Below, piece by piece: positions 34,401-45,035 of a stretch of 64,000 nucleotides of DNA; position 1 is the first letter of the stretch, and every line of letters begins with the position of its first letter. Where the stretch lies: the NCBI GenBank assembly GCA_905116865.2, contig CAJHNH020008532.1, positions 1,118,487-1,182,486 of the forward strand. Direction: 5' to 3'. A program made the translations under genes and the position numbers. A model generated the notes under the pieces. It ran no database searches and was not told the DNA's origin. It saw only the letters and a program-made list of their open reading frames with translations. Source of the stretch: Candidula unifasciata. Lineage: Eukaryota > Mollusca > Gastropoda > Stylommatophora > Geomitridae.

Positions 34401-37400
34401 CAAAAAACAAACAATGGAGTGAATGGCAAAACGGAATTGTATAAGGTGAACTAGAGATTTTATTTAAGTAAACAAATAAAATCAAACTGACATGCTGTTT
34501 TAAAACACAAAAATGTAGCTAAAGGAACATTCTTAAATGTTCCTGCTGTCCACTAAGAATGAACATCTTTTCCTGCTGGTTCTAGAAAAAGTCGAAGGAG
34601 AACAAGCTGAAGCAACAACTCTGGAAGAAGATGATCCAGAGATGCAACAAGAAGCCGAGATGATGCTGGAATACATTGAGAAGTTCAATGAACTCTTTGA
34701 AGACGGGCTGTTTGAAGAAGCTGCAGTTCACGCTGCCAACAGCCCGAAAGGAATATTGAGAACACAGGCTACATTGGCGAAGTTCAGAGGTTAGATACGG
34801 ATGCAGATTCACTTCTCTTTTCTCTTCTGTCTGTGGGGAGAGGTCTTCTTTTCCTTTCCCACACTCACCTGTTGTAAACTCCGGCAGAAAGTTCTGGTTA
34901 TTTATTCACTTCTGGACCTTAGTCATGTTCAACAGTTTGAGTATTGTGTACAGGTCCATTTTGCAGAACTGGTTTATTTGTATGCAGACTGTTAGTTTCT
35001 TGCCTCTCAGGCATAGGTCATATGACTTCAAAGGAAACCACTAATTAGTGATCTCTTATGACATACTTGTTAGGGAGGCGAGGGGGGGGGGGGTCTATTA
35101 TGTTTCCTCCCACATGGGGCCTGTCAGCTGGTGGAGAAGTAATAGTGCCAAGTGGGGGGAGGGAACTGTTAAAATTCCAAACTGGGGAGATATTGAGAAT
35201 ACTAGCTCCCAGGTCAAAGGTCATTGTCAGGGGTGGTGCTTTTAATACATAATTAATGACAAGTCTTGGAATGATGATCAGTCTACTTGTATTCCCAGGT
35301 TAGCGAAGACGACAATTGGTAGCTATAAGTATATATTTTTGTTTAAACTTTGGCTAATTACATGTCCAGATTTACAAGCTGTGGATTTGTAAAGTGTTCG
35401 CTGTTTGGGCTAATTTTCGAACCCATAGATTTCTTCTTGTCTTTTATCTTTTGAAAAATCATTGGTCCTCAACCAAATCATGCCAAACTCTTTACAGACT
35501 TGATTATGTTTGGTTTTTTAATTACAGTACACTTTTTTATTTGGTTTTTTAATTACAACACACTTTTTTATTTGGTTGTTTAATTACAACACACTTTTTT
35601 ATTTGGTTGTTTAATTACAACACACTTTTTTGTTTGGTTGTTTAATTACAACACACTTTTTTGTTTGGTTGTTTAATTACAACACACTTTTTTGTTTGGT
35701 TGTTTAATTACAACACACTTTTTTGTTTGGTTGTTTAATTACAACACACTTTTTTGTTTGGTTGTTTAATTACAACACACTTTTTTGTTTGGTTGTTTAA
35801 TTACAACACACTTTTTTGTTTGGTTGTTTAATTACAACACACTTTTTTGTTTGGTTGTTTAATTACAACACACTTTTTTGTTTGGTTGTTTAATTACAAC
35901 ACACTTTTTTGTTTGGTTGCTAAATTACTGTAGACTTTATGAAAGCTTACAACTAAACTGTTTGTAATTCTAATAAAAATGTAGTTGTGTGTTGATGACA
36001 GCGATAACAGGGAACTATATTTACCCAAGCAGTGAAGTGACAGACATTTGGATTGTTAAAATTTGAAACAAGTTTCAGCTCATTCTTTATTAACATAGTT
36101 CTTGTCTTGGTTTAAAAAAAAAATTCCAAATATAATTTGTTGATTCTCCCATTTCTGAAAACTCAGACGTGAAGATACACAGCCAGGGTAGATCACCCCT
36201 CTTTGCCTTCTGTGATGTTCTAATGTCATCAGTCAAGGCCGCAGGAAGCAAGCCTAAAGAAGCATTGTCAAGAGATTGTGTGGAAGCTGCTCTGAAGGAG
36301 AACTGCCCAGATCTGCTATTTCACTGGCTTGCTCAAGATAGGTCATCTTTTGTTTTGTTTATTCTTCTGTCTTCTTCTTTTCTGTCAATACTTGTTTCTC
36401 AACTTTGTTTCATATGTGGGGGTATTATTTTTTGGCCTAGGTTTTGAAGGAACTAGCAATCAAAAGAGTTACTGAAATAAATAAAAATGTGACAAATAGT
36501 GAACAGTCTCAATATTTTGACCATATTAAAAGACATAATTTTCTTGTAAAAACCATACTGTTGGGAAAAAGTGAAGGCAAGCGAGCAAGAGGTAGACAGT
36601 GATACAAGTGGGAGGATGACATCAAGAGGTGAACAAACAGCAGTCTGAGAGTGTAAATTTTAGGCAAGAAACAGAGAGTGTTGGAGATCCATTGTAGCCA
36701 GTCTTTATTGTAGAGACAGCACACGAGAGATTGATGATGAAGGCAAACTAGAAATATGGAGTGATCAAGGGTTTGAACTGATGCTGCTCACCCTTTAGAG
36801 ACAGAGACTTATTTGGAACTTCTCTGCCAAGAGAGCGGAGCACTTCAGGTGGGGATTTTCTTAATTTACACTCATACAAAATATAAAAAATAAAGCTTTT
36901 AATTAACGTATATAAAACTATATATATTTGTGTATTAAATTGAACGAACTTAAATAGTCTTTATGAATTACAATGATATATGAATTACACAGATATATCA
37001 ATATTTATTTAAATTAGCTGTTGAATTTGTATATTTATGCATGCATTTTCTTTTTATTACTTAGAACAAACAAGACTGAATTGAACAATTAGGCTACATT
37101 TTTGGGCGAATGAAGCCTGAGAAAGTCCTAACACTTGTATTTTGGGATGCACGACCTAAAAAGGTCCCCCTCGCACATGGTTTTACTCCTTTTTCTGTTT
37201 CCTACTTTGTTTGGGTTGCTATGACACAACAGTCCTTTTCACCATTGTTGGGCACATGTAATTACAGAACACAACAAACTTTCATGATAGAACACAGAAC
37301 AGCTCACATGAGCAAGAAATGCAGGAAGCAGTCTGATTGGCTGGTCCCCTTCCAGTCAATCTTTGTTAGCTATTCTGGCTGTTAAAGGTGTTTTTAGCCC

Positions 37401-40400
37401 CTTCCAGTCAATCTTTGTTAGCTATTCTGGCTGTTAAAGGTGTTTTTAGCCCCTTCCAGTCCATCTTTGTTAGCTATTCTGGCTGTTAAAGGTGTTTTTA
37501 GCCCCTTCCAGTCAATCTTTGTTAGCTATTCTGGCTGTTAAAGGTGTTTTTAGCCCCTTCCAGTCCATCTTTGTTAGCTATTCTGGCTGTTAAAGGTGTT
37601 TTTTTAGCCCTTCCAGTCAATCTTTGTTAGCTATTCTGGCTGTTAAAGGTGTTTTTAGCCCTTCCAGTCAATCTTTTGTTAGCTATTCTGGCTGTTAAAG
37701 GTGTTTTTTAGCCCCTTCCAGTCAATCTTTGTTAGCTATTCTGGCTGTTAAAGGTGTTTTTAGCCCCTTCCAGTCAATCTTTGTTAGCTATTCTGGCTGT
37801 TAAAAGGGTGTTTTAGCCCTTTTCAGTCAATCTTTGTTAGCTATTCTGGCTGTTAAAGGTGTTTTTAGCCCCTTCCAGTCAATCTTTGTTAGCTATTCTG
37901 GCTGTTAAAGGTGTTTTTTTTTTAGCCCCTTCCAGTCAATCTTTGTTAGCTATTCTGGCTGTTAAAGGTGTTTTTAGCCCCTTCCAGTCAATCTTTGTTA
38001 GCTATTCTGGCTGTTTAAAGGTGTTTTAGCCCCTTCCAGTCAATCTTTGTTAGCTATTCTGGCTGTTTAAAGGTGTTTTTAGCCCCTTCCAGTCAATCTT
38101 TGTTAGCTATTCTGGCTGTTAAAGGTGTTTTTTAGCCCTTCCAGTCAATCTTTGTTAGCTATTCTGGCTGTTAAAGGTGTTTTTAGCCCCTTCCAGTCAA
38201 TCTTTGTTAGCTATTCTGGCTGTTTAAAGGTGTTTTTAGCCCCTTCAGTCAATCTTTGTTAGCTATTCTGGCTGTTAAAGGTGTTTTTTAGCCCTTCCAG
38301 TCCATCTTTGTTAGCTATTCTGGCTGCTTTAAAGGTGTTTTTAGCCCCTTCCAGTCAATCTTTGTTAGCTATTCTGGCTGTTAAAGGTGTTTTTAGCCCC
38401 TTCCAGTCAATCTTTGTTAGCTATTCTGGCTGTTAAAGGTGTTTTTAGCCCCTTCCAGTCAATCTTTGTTAGCTATTCTGGCTGTTAAAGGTGTTTTTAG
38501 CCCCTTCCAGTCAATCTTTGTTAGCTATTCTGGCTGTTAAAGGTGTTTTTAGCCCCTTCCAGTCCATCTTTGTTAGCTATTCTGGCTGTTAAAGGTGTTT
38601 TTAGCCCCTTCCAGTCAATCTTTGTTAGCTATTCTGGCTGTTAAAGGTGTTTTTAGCCCCTTCCAGTCAATCTTTGTTAGCTATTCTGGCTGTTAAAGGT
38701 GTTTTTAGCCCCTTCCAGTCAATCTTTGTTAGCTATTCTGGCTGTTAAAGGTGTTTTTAGCCCCTTCCAGTCAATCTTTGTTAGCTGTTCTGGCTGTTAA
38801 AGGTGTTTGCAACCCTCAACACTACGTTAATCCAGAGACTCCTTGTTTTTGTTATTAACTCTTTGCTTAACAAGGTACTTCATTTGTTTTTTTTCAAACA
38901 GTGGTGGCTTGTCAACCAAGCCTCAACCTGGAGGACTGATTCCTTTGGCCGAACAAGATTACACATGGAGAATTTAGGAGGAAAATAAAAGGTCGATAAC
39001 TGGCAGATGTTATCAAAGGAAGAGGAATGAGATGGATTGGACATATTTGCAGAATGCCTCGTGACACTTTGGCATGTCTGGCAGCTAAAACAAAAAAGAG
39101 GTGGAAGACTTGAAGAAACCTAGTGGAAGAAAGAAGTAAGGGAAAGGAAGGAATGTCAACTGACATGGGATTCCATGGGCAGAACAGCAGCAGACCAGTA
39201 ACAGTGAAGATCACTTGTGAATGCCATGTGTGTCAACAATGTCAGGAAGATGATATAGACAGATGCATGTCAGAGACAACATCTTTGCTACTCAAACTCT
39301 TGTTTAATTCTGTGAAGAGGCAAGCACACCTACACCGTCTTGGACAGCAACATGATGTTGATCTGTTTGTCAAGTAGAGCACTCTGATGCTCTGCTTCTG
39401 CTATTTTTTAATTTATGTTTTCATTTTATTTTCCAGATTAACAGTATCATTCCAACTTGGCAAGATGATTTCAGACCATTGTTCTTGCTCCATTCCTTGT
39501 TCCTGTGGTTGCCAGGCTATGGCAGAAAGTGTATTTCATCAATTGAAAGTTGGACTATCAAGTTATCTTAGCCATGTTAAAACAAGGCAAAGTTCACAGT
39601 GCCCTGCACTATGCCAGGTTGTACAACTGTATCACGAATGAAGTTATCCAAGATATTCTTGGTCTTAATGTATGCCAGGAATTTGTAAATGGATTAATGG
39701 AAGTTGATCTCAGTGGAAAAAAGCCATGTAAGCATAAGTGTAAATTGTTCTTTAGGCTGAACATGGTTAACGAATTAGAAATAAGTACGCTCGGTAGTGA
39801 AAGGTTAGGCAGGTCTTATACAGTGGACTGGATATCAGGTCGATTCCTGGGAAGTAAAGGTGGCTGGCATGATGCTGACTACATCACCCACCAGGTACCA
39901 TTTGTCTATAAAATATAGGTCTACCCATATACAGCCGAGTCTGGATAAGTAGGAGTCGCAGGACCTCAGAAAATGCTTCCACTTATCCGGACTTCTACTT
40001 ATCCAGACAGCACAGACAACAGAGAAAATTGCTGGGACTAAGCTGGTGATGTCGACTTAAACCAAAATTTGACTTATCCGAGTTCGACTTAAGTGGACTC
40101 GACTGTACCCAATACACCTGAAGGCGTGGAAAAAGGGTCCTTTACACTACTTATACGGTGAAGTGGGCGCCGCTGAGGTGTAGACACTTCAGTTTCTGAC
40201 AGAGCTAGACTTTTTCCAGACATGACCTTGGCCTCAAGATTGACCCAACCCTAAATATTAACACACAGCCCAGTACACCTGAATGTTTGGAAAAGGGTCC
40301 TTTTTTTTACCTTATGCAGTGAAGTTCTTAAATCAACATTATCATAACTGTCCTGGGGGACTGCATGGTCTTGAGGCATGGTTTCCGCCTCAAGTGCTAG

Positions 40401-43078
40401 AGGTTCCAGGTTCAATCCCCATAAGGGCAGAGATTTGTTCACGTGGACTTGGACTTCTAGTAATTCCCCCTGGTCTCTGTGTAGGGAGCTGTGCTGAGCT
40501 TCTTCGGACTCAGACTTGAGTCAGAAGAAGAACAAAGCACTTATGGGTTACTACCCATGTACCATGATGTCGAACCTTTGTTCAAACCTCAAATCTCATA
40601 ACTTTCCTAGCAGTCATTTATTGTTAGAACCTAGGGCACATATTTTTGACTGAATACCTCTGCAGATGTCTTTCTTTATGTGCCCAGGCATTGGTCAATC
40701 ATGACATTATAACTTCTCTGTCCTGTACAATTCAGACAAAGTTAAAGCTACTAACATCATTAATTGTTGCTTAACTTAATATTATCTTTTTCTGTATTCA
40801 TCTGTCTCTTTTCACTAGTATTTTGCCCATAAGGGCAATTTTTCTACTCTTACTTTGTAAACAAAATTACAACCATGTGATTATGACAGTGCTTAAGTAG
40901 AGGTCCCTTTTGATGATCTTGTGGCATTCATTGTTGGTGTGTGTCACTGTCAGAATAACGCAGAGTGTCTGCTGCCAAATTGCAGTAGCTGAAATCAAAC
41001 AAGGGACCTTGGAATTATGAAGGCCGTTTAAAATGCTTAAGCAACAGACGCCAATGTTATAGAACAAAAAATGTCCATCTTTCCAAACAATCATGTTATA
41101 TTGGGCTATAGAGAGGCATAGGAAACACAGCCAAAGGGATAAAATTGCTCCTGTCCATAGCACAAAGGTTTGGCAGTATTTTAGAGACCAAGTGTTGCCC
41201 ATGCAGTATAATTCCTCTGTTGGCCTGCCTTGTTTACTCTGCAGGAAAGGTAACACCAATAAGTTTGGAAGAAAACATGCTGCAGAAGCTGCCAGATCAG
41301 AAGAACAGTGCTGTATCTGTCCACATGTTTAAGCTTCCTTCCTAGGCAAGCTGCCAACTAAGGCTAAGAGCCTCGGAGCATCTTTTTGACAGAATGAGGA
41401 ATAAACAGATAAAGTAGAATAATAATATAGAATATTTAATAAATAAACAGAAAAGTGGAAACATGATTTCAGATTTAAACCTGAGGCTGGGTGTCATCCT
41501 TGAATGTTTAGCTGCTCACAAGAAGCATGACCTTGCTGCTGACCTTGTCCTGGCAATGCTGAAACCGGCCACAGAAAATACTGGTAGGTTCTAAAGTATT
41601 GACAGTTTGTGCCATGTTGCCTGCAGAAGTGAAAAATATAATCCTTCATTCGATATTGCGTATGTCGCTGAAATGTTTATACTTTTCATCCTATATTGTC
41701 AGAGTAACTAAAATTTCTAACTGTTAAATTGTCCAAGTCACTAAAATTTTTAGCAGTCCATTTCATACTGCCTGAGTGGCTAACTTGTTTAGCTAATTAT
41801 TTTGTGTTGTCCCAGTCATTAAAATTTGAAACTGTTCACTTTGTATTGGCTGAGTCACTAAAATGTTTAGTGAAGTATGTTCACTTTAATTAACTAATTA
41901 GGCCAGACACTTTAAGTGAGAAAAAAAAACCTGGTCTATTTTGCTAGTGGATTAATTATCATCTTTCTGTTGTGTGCCCCAGGATGATTGCCAGTCTGTT
42001 GTGTGTCCCAGGATGATTGCCTGTCTGTTGTGTGTCGCAGGATGATTGCCTGTCTGTTGTGTGTCCCAGGATGATTGCCTGTCTGTTGTGTGTCCCAGGA
42101 TGATTGCCTGTCTGTTGTGTGTCCCAGGATGATTGCCTGTCTGTTGTGTGTCCCAGGATGATTGCCTGTCTGTTGTGTGTCCCAGGATGATTGCCTGTCT
42201 TTTGTGTGCCCCAGGATGATTGCCTGTCTGTTGTGTGTCCCAGGATGATTGCCTGTCTGTTGTGTGCCCCAGGATGATTGCCTGTCTGTTGTGTGCCCCA
42301 GGATGATTGCCTGTGTGTTGTGTGTCCCAGGATGATTGCCTGTCTGTCTGAAAGTCTAGGTACACAAATGGTCTTACATTTAACTCTTCTACGTGCTCAT
42401 CTTTCACACAACAGTGGCATTTTGTCTAGAAAGCATTTATGTTCATATATCAATAATATATAAAAATCAAGTAAAAACACAAGAGCATGCATAGAGTGGA
42501 AGAAGAACGAAGAGGAAGATGGAGAATAAGAAGACAAAGAAAAGAAGCAAAGGTGAAGACAGAAGCTTTATTAAACTAGTTAGTCTTCTTCTTCTTGTAG
42601 TCCATTCTTATATGTCCATGTAATGTTGGTAGTCATGTCTGTCCAGTCTTCTGTCTCGTATACTTTCAATCAGTTTGGACACAGATGATCTTCCACGCCA
42701 TGATGTCAAACTGTCCAGCATCTTTTCTCTCAGCTCCCTCTGTCTCTTTTAGTTTACTTTCAGGAAACTATTTATGTCAGTATTTTAGAAATATATTCTT
42801 TCTTGTATTTCAGACAGAAAATCTTCCATTTTGTCCCTGGGAAAGCCGTAACACTGGATAAAGAAACCACAAAAGAGCAGTGGATGAAGATCATACAAAA
42901 CCTGGACACCTGTGGTCAACAAGAAGTGAGCCTGCAGTTGTTGGCAATAACTACAGTTCTTAATGTCATCAACAAAGCCATCACCCTTGTACAGGACGAC
43001 AAGAAAGGAATATCATTCTCGGTGGAGATTCAGGCTTGCAGTGATTCTGAAAACGACAGCAATGATGATGATGAATAA
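25222..43078 (+). CDS. CLHC1: Clathrin heavy chain linker domain-containing protein 1, ten exons, broken frame near the 3' end
   Basis: CLHC1 is a conserved animal protein with N-terminal coiled coils and a helical segment like the clathrin heavy-chain linker; its cellular role is not settled. Exons: 25222-25407, 28151-28338, 29290-29432, 30139-30326, 31851-31995, 34586-34789, 36167-36341, 39437-39727, 41473-41583 and 42814-43078. Phases match through exon 7. The product starts MMSQPEAP, then [14 protein letters not shown] (compare human LPPIICRSDKEFL), and has long charged helices in exons 2-4. The linker motif is in exon 6: [20 protein letters not shown], then [10 protein letters not shown]. 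Total would be about 631 residues against 586 in human. Exon 8 needs a one-base frame correction near 39549. The exon 9-10 junction needs either another one-base correction or a weaker donor. The first ATG is doubled (ATGATG). Real decay and assembly error cannot be separated here. Confidence 0.9.
25485..26579 (+). mobile_element. 5'-truncated LINE, second family, in CLHC1 intron 1
   Basis: Reads [49 protein letters not shown] and [18 protein letters not shown] with TDSES, i.e. the end of reverse transcriptase plus RNase H, with frame breaks and an in-frame stop at the start. The tail is (AACT)n. A 10-bp direct repeat TCATGTGTTC flanks it at 25475-25484 and 26580-26589. Confidence 0.88.
26800..27025 (-). 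mobile_element. Dispersed repeat, family B
   Basis: AGCATGTCGTAAGAGTCGAC, AGGCAAGGAACCAACAGCCT and CAACCAGATCTTTCCGCC, ending in a GAAGAAGAAG run. The run suggests the 3' tail is on this (+) reading side. Confidence 0.7.
27026..28150. other. CLHC1 intron 1, 3' part
   Basis: Contains a repeat at 27640-27730 (CATCATAATCATGTAGCAG) also seen at 8050, and a degraded LINE-like piece near 27530. No exon. Confidence 0.45.
28151..28338 (+). CDS. CLHC1: CLHC1 exon 2
   Basis: Begins [20 protein letters not shown] after acceptor GGCAG, then [20 protein letters not shown], a strongly conserved CLHC1 block (human [20 protein letters not shown]). Ends phase 2 with donor GTACAT. Confidence 0.93.
28845..29060. 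repeat. 27-bp array, about eight units
   Basis: Unit ATTCTATCATACCATTTAAT plus TCCCTCT, in CLHC1 intron 2. Confidence 0.93.
29290..29432 (+). CDS. CLHC1: CLHC1 exon 3
   Basis: Coiled-coil sequence [20 protein letters not shown] continuing to DTRPIPG, which matches human PSKPIPG at the same place. Donor GTATTT, phase 1. Confidence 0.88.
30139..30326 (+). CDS. CLHC1: CLHC1 exon 4
   Basis: Encodes [20 protein letters not shown] and [20 protein letters not shown], a charged helix like human IKYVPAQRKADLDEE. Ends LLLQNQ, donor GTCAGG, phase 0. Confidence 0.88.
31150..31420 (+). mobile_element. LINE remnant, weak
   Basis: GAAGATGTCTTGACATAATG matches the EDVLxxT block seen at 10820 and 62750. 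No long frame remains. Confidence 0.4.
31495..31790 (+). mobile_element. Dispersed repeat, family B
   Basis: Starts TTCTTCTTCTCC, then GCGGAAAGTTCTAGTTGTTC and TATGACATGCTTGTTTAGGG. In CLHC1 intron 4. Confidence 0.65.
31851..31995 (+). CDS. CLHC1: CLHC1 exon 5
   Basis: Encodes [20 protein letters not shown] to TTWILKDDK, donor GTTAGG, phase 1. Conservation is modest; inclusion rests on phase and position. Confidence 0.82.
32250..32585. repeat. ~39-bp array, about eight units
   Basis: Unit TAGCTCACTGTCAGGCACAG then TGTTGCAGTGGCAGCTCTT, in CLHC1 intron 5. Confidence 0.94.
32860..34190. repeat. 34-bp array, about 39 units, with a 239-bp higher-order period
   Basis: Unit GGGAAACATATGACAGGAAT then TAGAGACAGAGATA. 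The marker variant GAAATAATAGGG recurs at 33092, 33331 and 33570, exactly 239 bp apart (seven units), so a seven-unit block was copied as a whole. Confidence 0.95.
34586..34789 (+). CDS. CLHC1: CLHC1 exon 6 (clathrin linker motif)
   Basis: Encodes [20 protein letters not shown], then [20 protein letters not shown] and [14 protein letters not shown]. The pattern of F-LF-G--EAA--AA-SP-GILR is shared with the clathrin heavy-chain linker. Donor GTTAGA, phase 1. Confidence 0.95.
34855..35110 (+). mobile_element. Dispersed repeat, family B
   Basis: GGCAGAAAGTTCTGGTTATT, TGCAGACTGTTAGTTTCTTG and TATGACATACTTGTTAGGG. In CLHC1 intron 6. Confidence 0.65.
35500..35930. repeat. 31-bp array, about 14 units
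   Basis: Unit TTTGGTTGTTTAATTACAAC then ACACTTTTTTG, CLHC1 intron 6. Confidence 0.95.
36167..36341 (+). CDS. CLHC1: CLHC1 exon 7
   Basis: Encodes [20 protein letters not shown] to [12 protein letters not shown], aligning with human KIRGKPLPLLLFFEAL and LVTNWVTQER. Ends phase 2 with donor GTCATC. Confidence 0.9.
36480..36770 (+). mobile_element. LINE 3' remnant
   Basis: Translates in part as [20 protein letters not shown] then [11 protein letters not shown], same family as 4080-4480. In CLHC1 intron 7. Confidence 0.7.
37340..38810. repeat. 52-bp array, about 28 units
   Basis: Unit CCCCTTCCAGTCAATCTTTG, TTAGCTATTCTGGCTGTTAA, AGGTGTTTTTAG, CLHC1 intron 7. Most differences are in the T and C run lengths. 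Confidence 0.96.
38965..39290 (+). mobile_element. LINE 3' remnant
   Basis: [19 protein letters not shown] is the W.GH..RMP block near the end of LINE reverse transcriptases. Heavily frameshifted, just upstream of CLHC1 exon 8. Confidence 0.65.
39437..39727 (+). CDS. CLHC1: CLHC1 exon 8, with a one-base frame break
   Basis: The first half reads [20 protein letters not shown] to AESVFHQLK. The second half reads [20 protein letters not shown] to [11 protein letters not shown] in the next frame. Against the human order (AQIVY...LHKKAILCLCKQG) the join is seamless if one base near 39549 is skipped. Donor GTAAGC, phase 1. Confidence 0.82.
39835..40150 (+). mobile_element. Family A SINE split by the Tigger-like MITE
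   Basis: GGAAGTAAAGGTGGCTGGCA and GATGCTGACTACATCACCC precede the MITE; CCCAATACACCTGAAGGC follows it. A further diverged piece (CCAGTACACCTGAATG) is at 40213-40320. Confidence 0.75.
39932..40105. mobile_element. Tigger/pogo-like MITE inside a SINE, 174 bp
   Basis: Ends are CAGCCGAGTC and (reverse) CAGTCGAGTC, flanked by TA at 39930-39931 and 40106-40107. It cuts a family A SINE between ...CATA and CCCAATACACCTGAAGGC. TA targeting and CAG ends fit pogo/Tigger of the Tc1-mariner group. Internal copies of ACTTATCCG are present. Confidence 0.82.
40345..40560 (+). mobile_element. tRNA-derived SINE, another family
   Basis: GGACTGCATGGTCTTGAGGC and a good B box GGTTCAATCCC (~40409) look like a tRNA head. 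A TCCCCCTGGTCTCTGTG body follows. No CCA end or foldable acceptor stem marks it as a true tRNA. Confidence 0.65.
41473..41583 (+). CDS. CLHC1: CLHC1 exon 9
   Basis: Encodes [20 protein letters not shown] and [17 protein letters not shown], aligning with human SLSFGLAILHLFSADMKK. Best donor is GTAGGT after 41583; a weaker donor at 41588 would put exon 10 in frame. Confidence 0.78.
41955..42345. repeat. 29-bp array, about 13 units
   Basis: Unit TGTGTGTCCCAGGATGATTG plus CCTGTCTGT, CLHC1 intron 9. Confidence 0.95.
42588..42750. repeat. Dispersed repeat, also at 51690-51830
   Basis: GACACAGATGATCTTCCACG and CCATGATGTCAAACTGTCCA recur at 51748 with few changes. Probably a LINE fragment on the minus strand (CTTCTTCTTCTTGTAG = AAG tail). 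Confidence 0.6.
42814..43078 (+). CDS. CLHC1: CLHC1 exon 10 (C-terminus)
   Basis: The main frame reads [20 protein letters not shown] to [20 protein letters not shown] and ends in an acidic tail [10 protein letters not shown] then TAA, like the acidic C-terminal tail of human CLHC1. The first ~30 bases also read sensibly in the frame delivered by the strong exon 9 donor ([11 protein letters not shown]). Coding-like text continues past the stop in other frames to 43455. Confidence 0.72.
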
Positions 43079-43455
43079 TAGCAATTCAAGCTATGGCATT
43101 TCTTCAAGGTCATATGATCATTCATCAAGGGAGATGACTCCAGATGTTTCTCTGTCTCAGACAAGTCCTAAACCTTCCATCCTCAAAAAACGAGCAGATA
43201 TTGGATCAGCCAAAGTATCAGCTTCCTCAAAGACGTCTGCCAGAAACTCCCTGTCCACCTCCACAGAAAAAAAGAATATTTAATGCTGGTGTCCCAACAC
43301 TGCAGGTCAGTGTAGGAAATACTCCAAGTGAGAAGCCCGCTAGCTCGTCAGAAACAAGATGCCTAGTGTCCAAAGCATGGGGTGGCATACGGTTCATGGA
43401 CAGTGATCCCTACACTAGCACACCAGAGCCAGCAGCTGACAGTGATACTGAATAA
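43076..43455 (+). other. Coding-like tail beyond the CLHC1 stop, split over two frames
   Basis: After the TAA, one frame reads SRSYDHSSREMTPDVSLSQT and SPKPSILKKR. From an A6 run near 43186 another frame reads PKYQLPQRRLPETPCPPPQK, then KAWGGIRFMDSDPYTSTPEP to a stop at 43455. Both look like a Ser/Pro-rich disordered C-terminus. It may be a longer C-terminus broken by indels, or plain 3' UTR. Confidence 0.4.
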
Positions 43456-43479
43456 CTGACATCCTACTGTCTCAATTGT

Positions 43480-45035
43480 ATAGATCTAGCTGTCTTCACC
43501 TGTATGGATCTGGCTGTCTCACCTGTATGGATCTAGCTGTCTCACCTGTATGGATCCGGCTGTATCACCTGTATGGTTCTAGCTGTCTCACCTATATAAA
43601 TCTAGCTGTCTCACCTGTATGGGTCTAGCTGTCTCACCTGTATAGGTCTAGCTGTCTCACCTGTATGGTTCTAGCTGGCTCACCTAAATGAATCTGGCTG
43701 TCTCACCTGTATGGTTCTGGCTGTCTCACCTGTATGGATCTAGCTGTCTCACCTGTATGGATCTAGCTGTCTCACCTGTATAGGTCTAGCTGTCTCACCT
43801 GTATGGTTCTAGCTGCCTCACCTGTATGGTTCTAGCTGTCTCACCTGTATGGGTCTAGCTGTCTCACCTGTATAGGTCTAGCTGTATCACCTGTATGGAT
43901 CTAGCTGTCTCACCTGTATGGATCTAGCTGTCTCACCTGTATGGTTCTAGCTGCCTCACCTGTATGGTTCTAGCTGTCTCACCTGTATGGTTCTAGCTGT
44001 CTCACCTGTATGGTTCTAGCTGTCTCACCTGTATGGGTCTAGCTGTCTCACCTGTATGGGTCTAGCTGTCTCACCTGTATGGTTCTAGCTGCCTCACCTG
44101 TATGGTTCTAGCTAGCTGTCTCACCTGTATGGTTCTAGCTGTCTCACCTGTATGGGTCTAGCTGTCTCACCTGTATGGTTCTAGCTGTCTCACCTGTATG
44201 GTTCTAGCTGCCTCACCTGTATGGGTCTAGCTGTCTCACCTGTATGGTTCTAGCTGTCTCACCTGTATGGTTCTAGCTAGCTGTCTCACCTGTATGGTTC
44301 TAGCTAGCTGTCTCACCTGTATGGTTCTAGCTAGCTGTCTCACCTGTATGGTTCTAGCTAGCTGTCTCACCTGTATGGTTCTAGCTAGCTGTCTCACCTG
44401 TATGGTTCTAGCTAGCTGTCTCACCTGTATGGTTCTAGCTGTCTCACCTGTATGGTTCTAGCTAGCTGTCTCACCTGTATGGTTCTAGCTGTCTCACCTG
44501 TATGGTTCTAGCTGTCTCACCTGTATGGGTCTAGCTGTCTCACCTGTATGGTTCTAGCTGTCTCACCTGTATGGTTCTAGCTGCCTCACCTGTATGGTTC
44601 TAGCTGTCTCACCTGTATGGGTCTAGCTGTCTCACCTGTATGGTTCTAGCTGTCTCACCTGTATGGTTCTAGCTGTCTCACCTGTATGGTTCTAGCTGTC
44701 TCACCTGTATGGTTCTAGCTGTCTCACCTGTATGGTTCTAGCTGTCTCACCTGTATGGTTCTAGCTGTCTCACCTATATGGTTCTAGCTGTCTCGCCTGT
44801 ATGGTTCTAGCTGTCTCGCCTGTATGGTTCTAGCTGTCTCACCTGTATGGTTCTAGCTGTCTCACCTGTATGGTTCTAGCTGTCTCGCCTGTATGGTTCT
44901 AGCTGTCTCGCCTGTATGGTTCTAGCTGTCTCACCTGTATGGGTTTAGCTGTCTCACCTGTATGGTTCTGGCTGTCTCACCTGTATGGATCTAGCTGTCT
45001 CACCTGTATGGGTCTAGCTGCCTCATCTGTATGGT
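43480..45035. repeat. 23-bp array, about 66 units, 3' of CLHC1
   Basis: Unit GGTTCTAGCTGTCTCACCTG plus TAT. A block at 44270-44480 has a 27-bp variant with an extra CTAG (TCTAGCTAGCTG), repeated about seven times. Confidence 0.96.

Noticed and set aside
40345..40440. True tRNA gene
   Set aside because: A and B boxes are visible but no full cloverleaf can be drawn, and a SINE body follows. Same reasoning for 57185, 63784 and 47251.
40867..41259. 130-codon minus-strand ORF with hydrophobic stretches
   Set aside because: Lies within a CLHC1 intron, has no recognisable family, and its frame overlaps repeat-like sequence; hydrophobicity alone is not enough.
41221..41345. Extra CLHC1 exon reading [20 protein letters not shown]
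   Set aside because: Exons 8 and 9 already join in phase and align across the gap with human CLHC1. Adding this piece breaks the frame and ends in a stop. Probably a repeat or chance frame.
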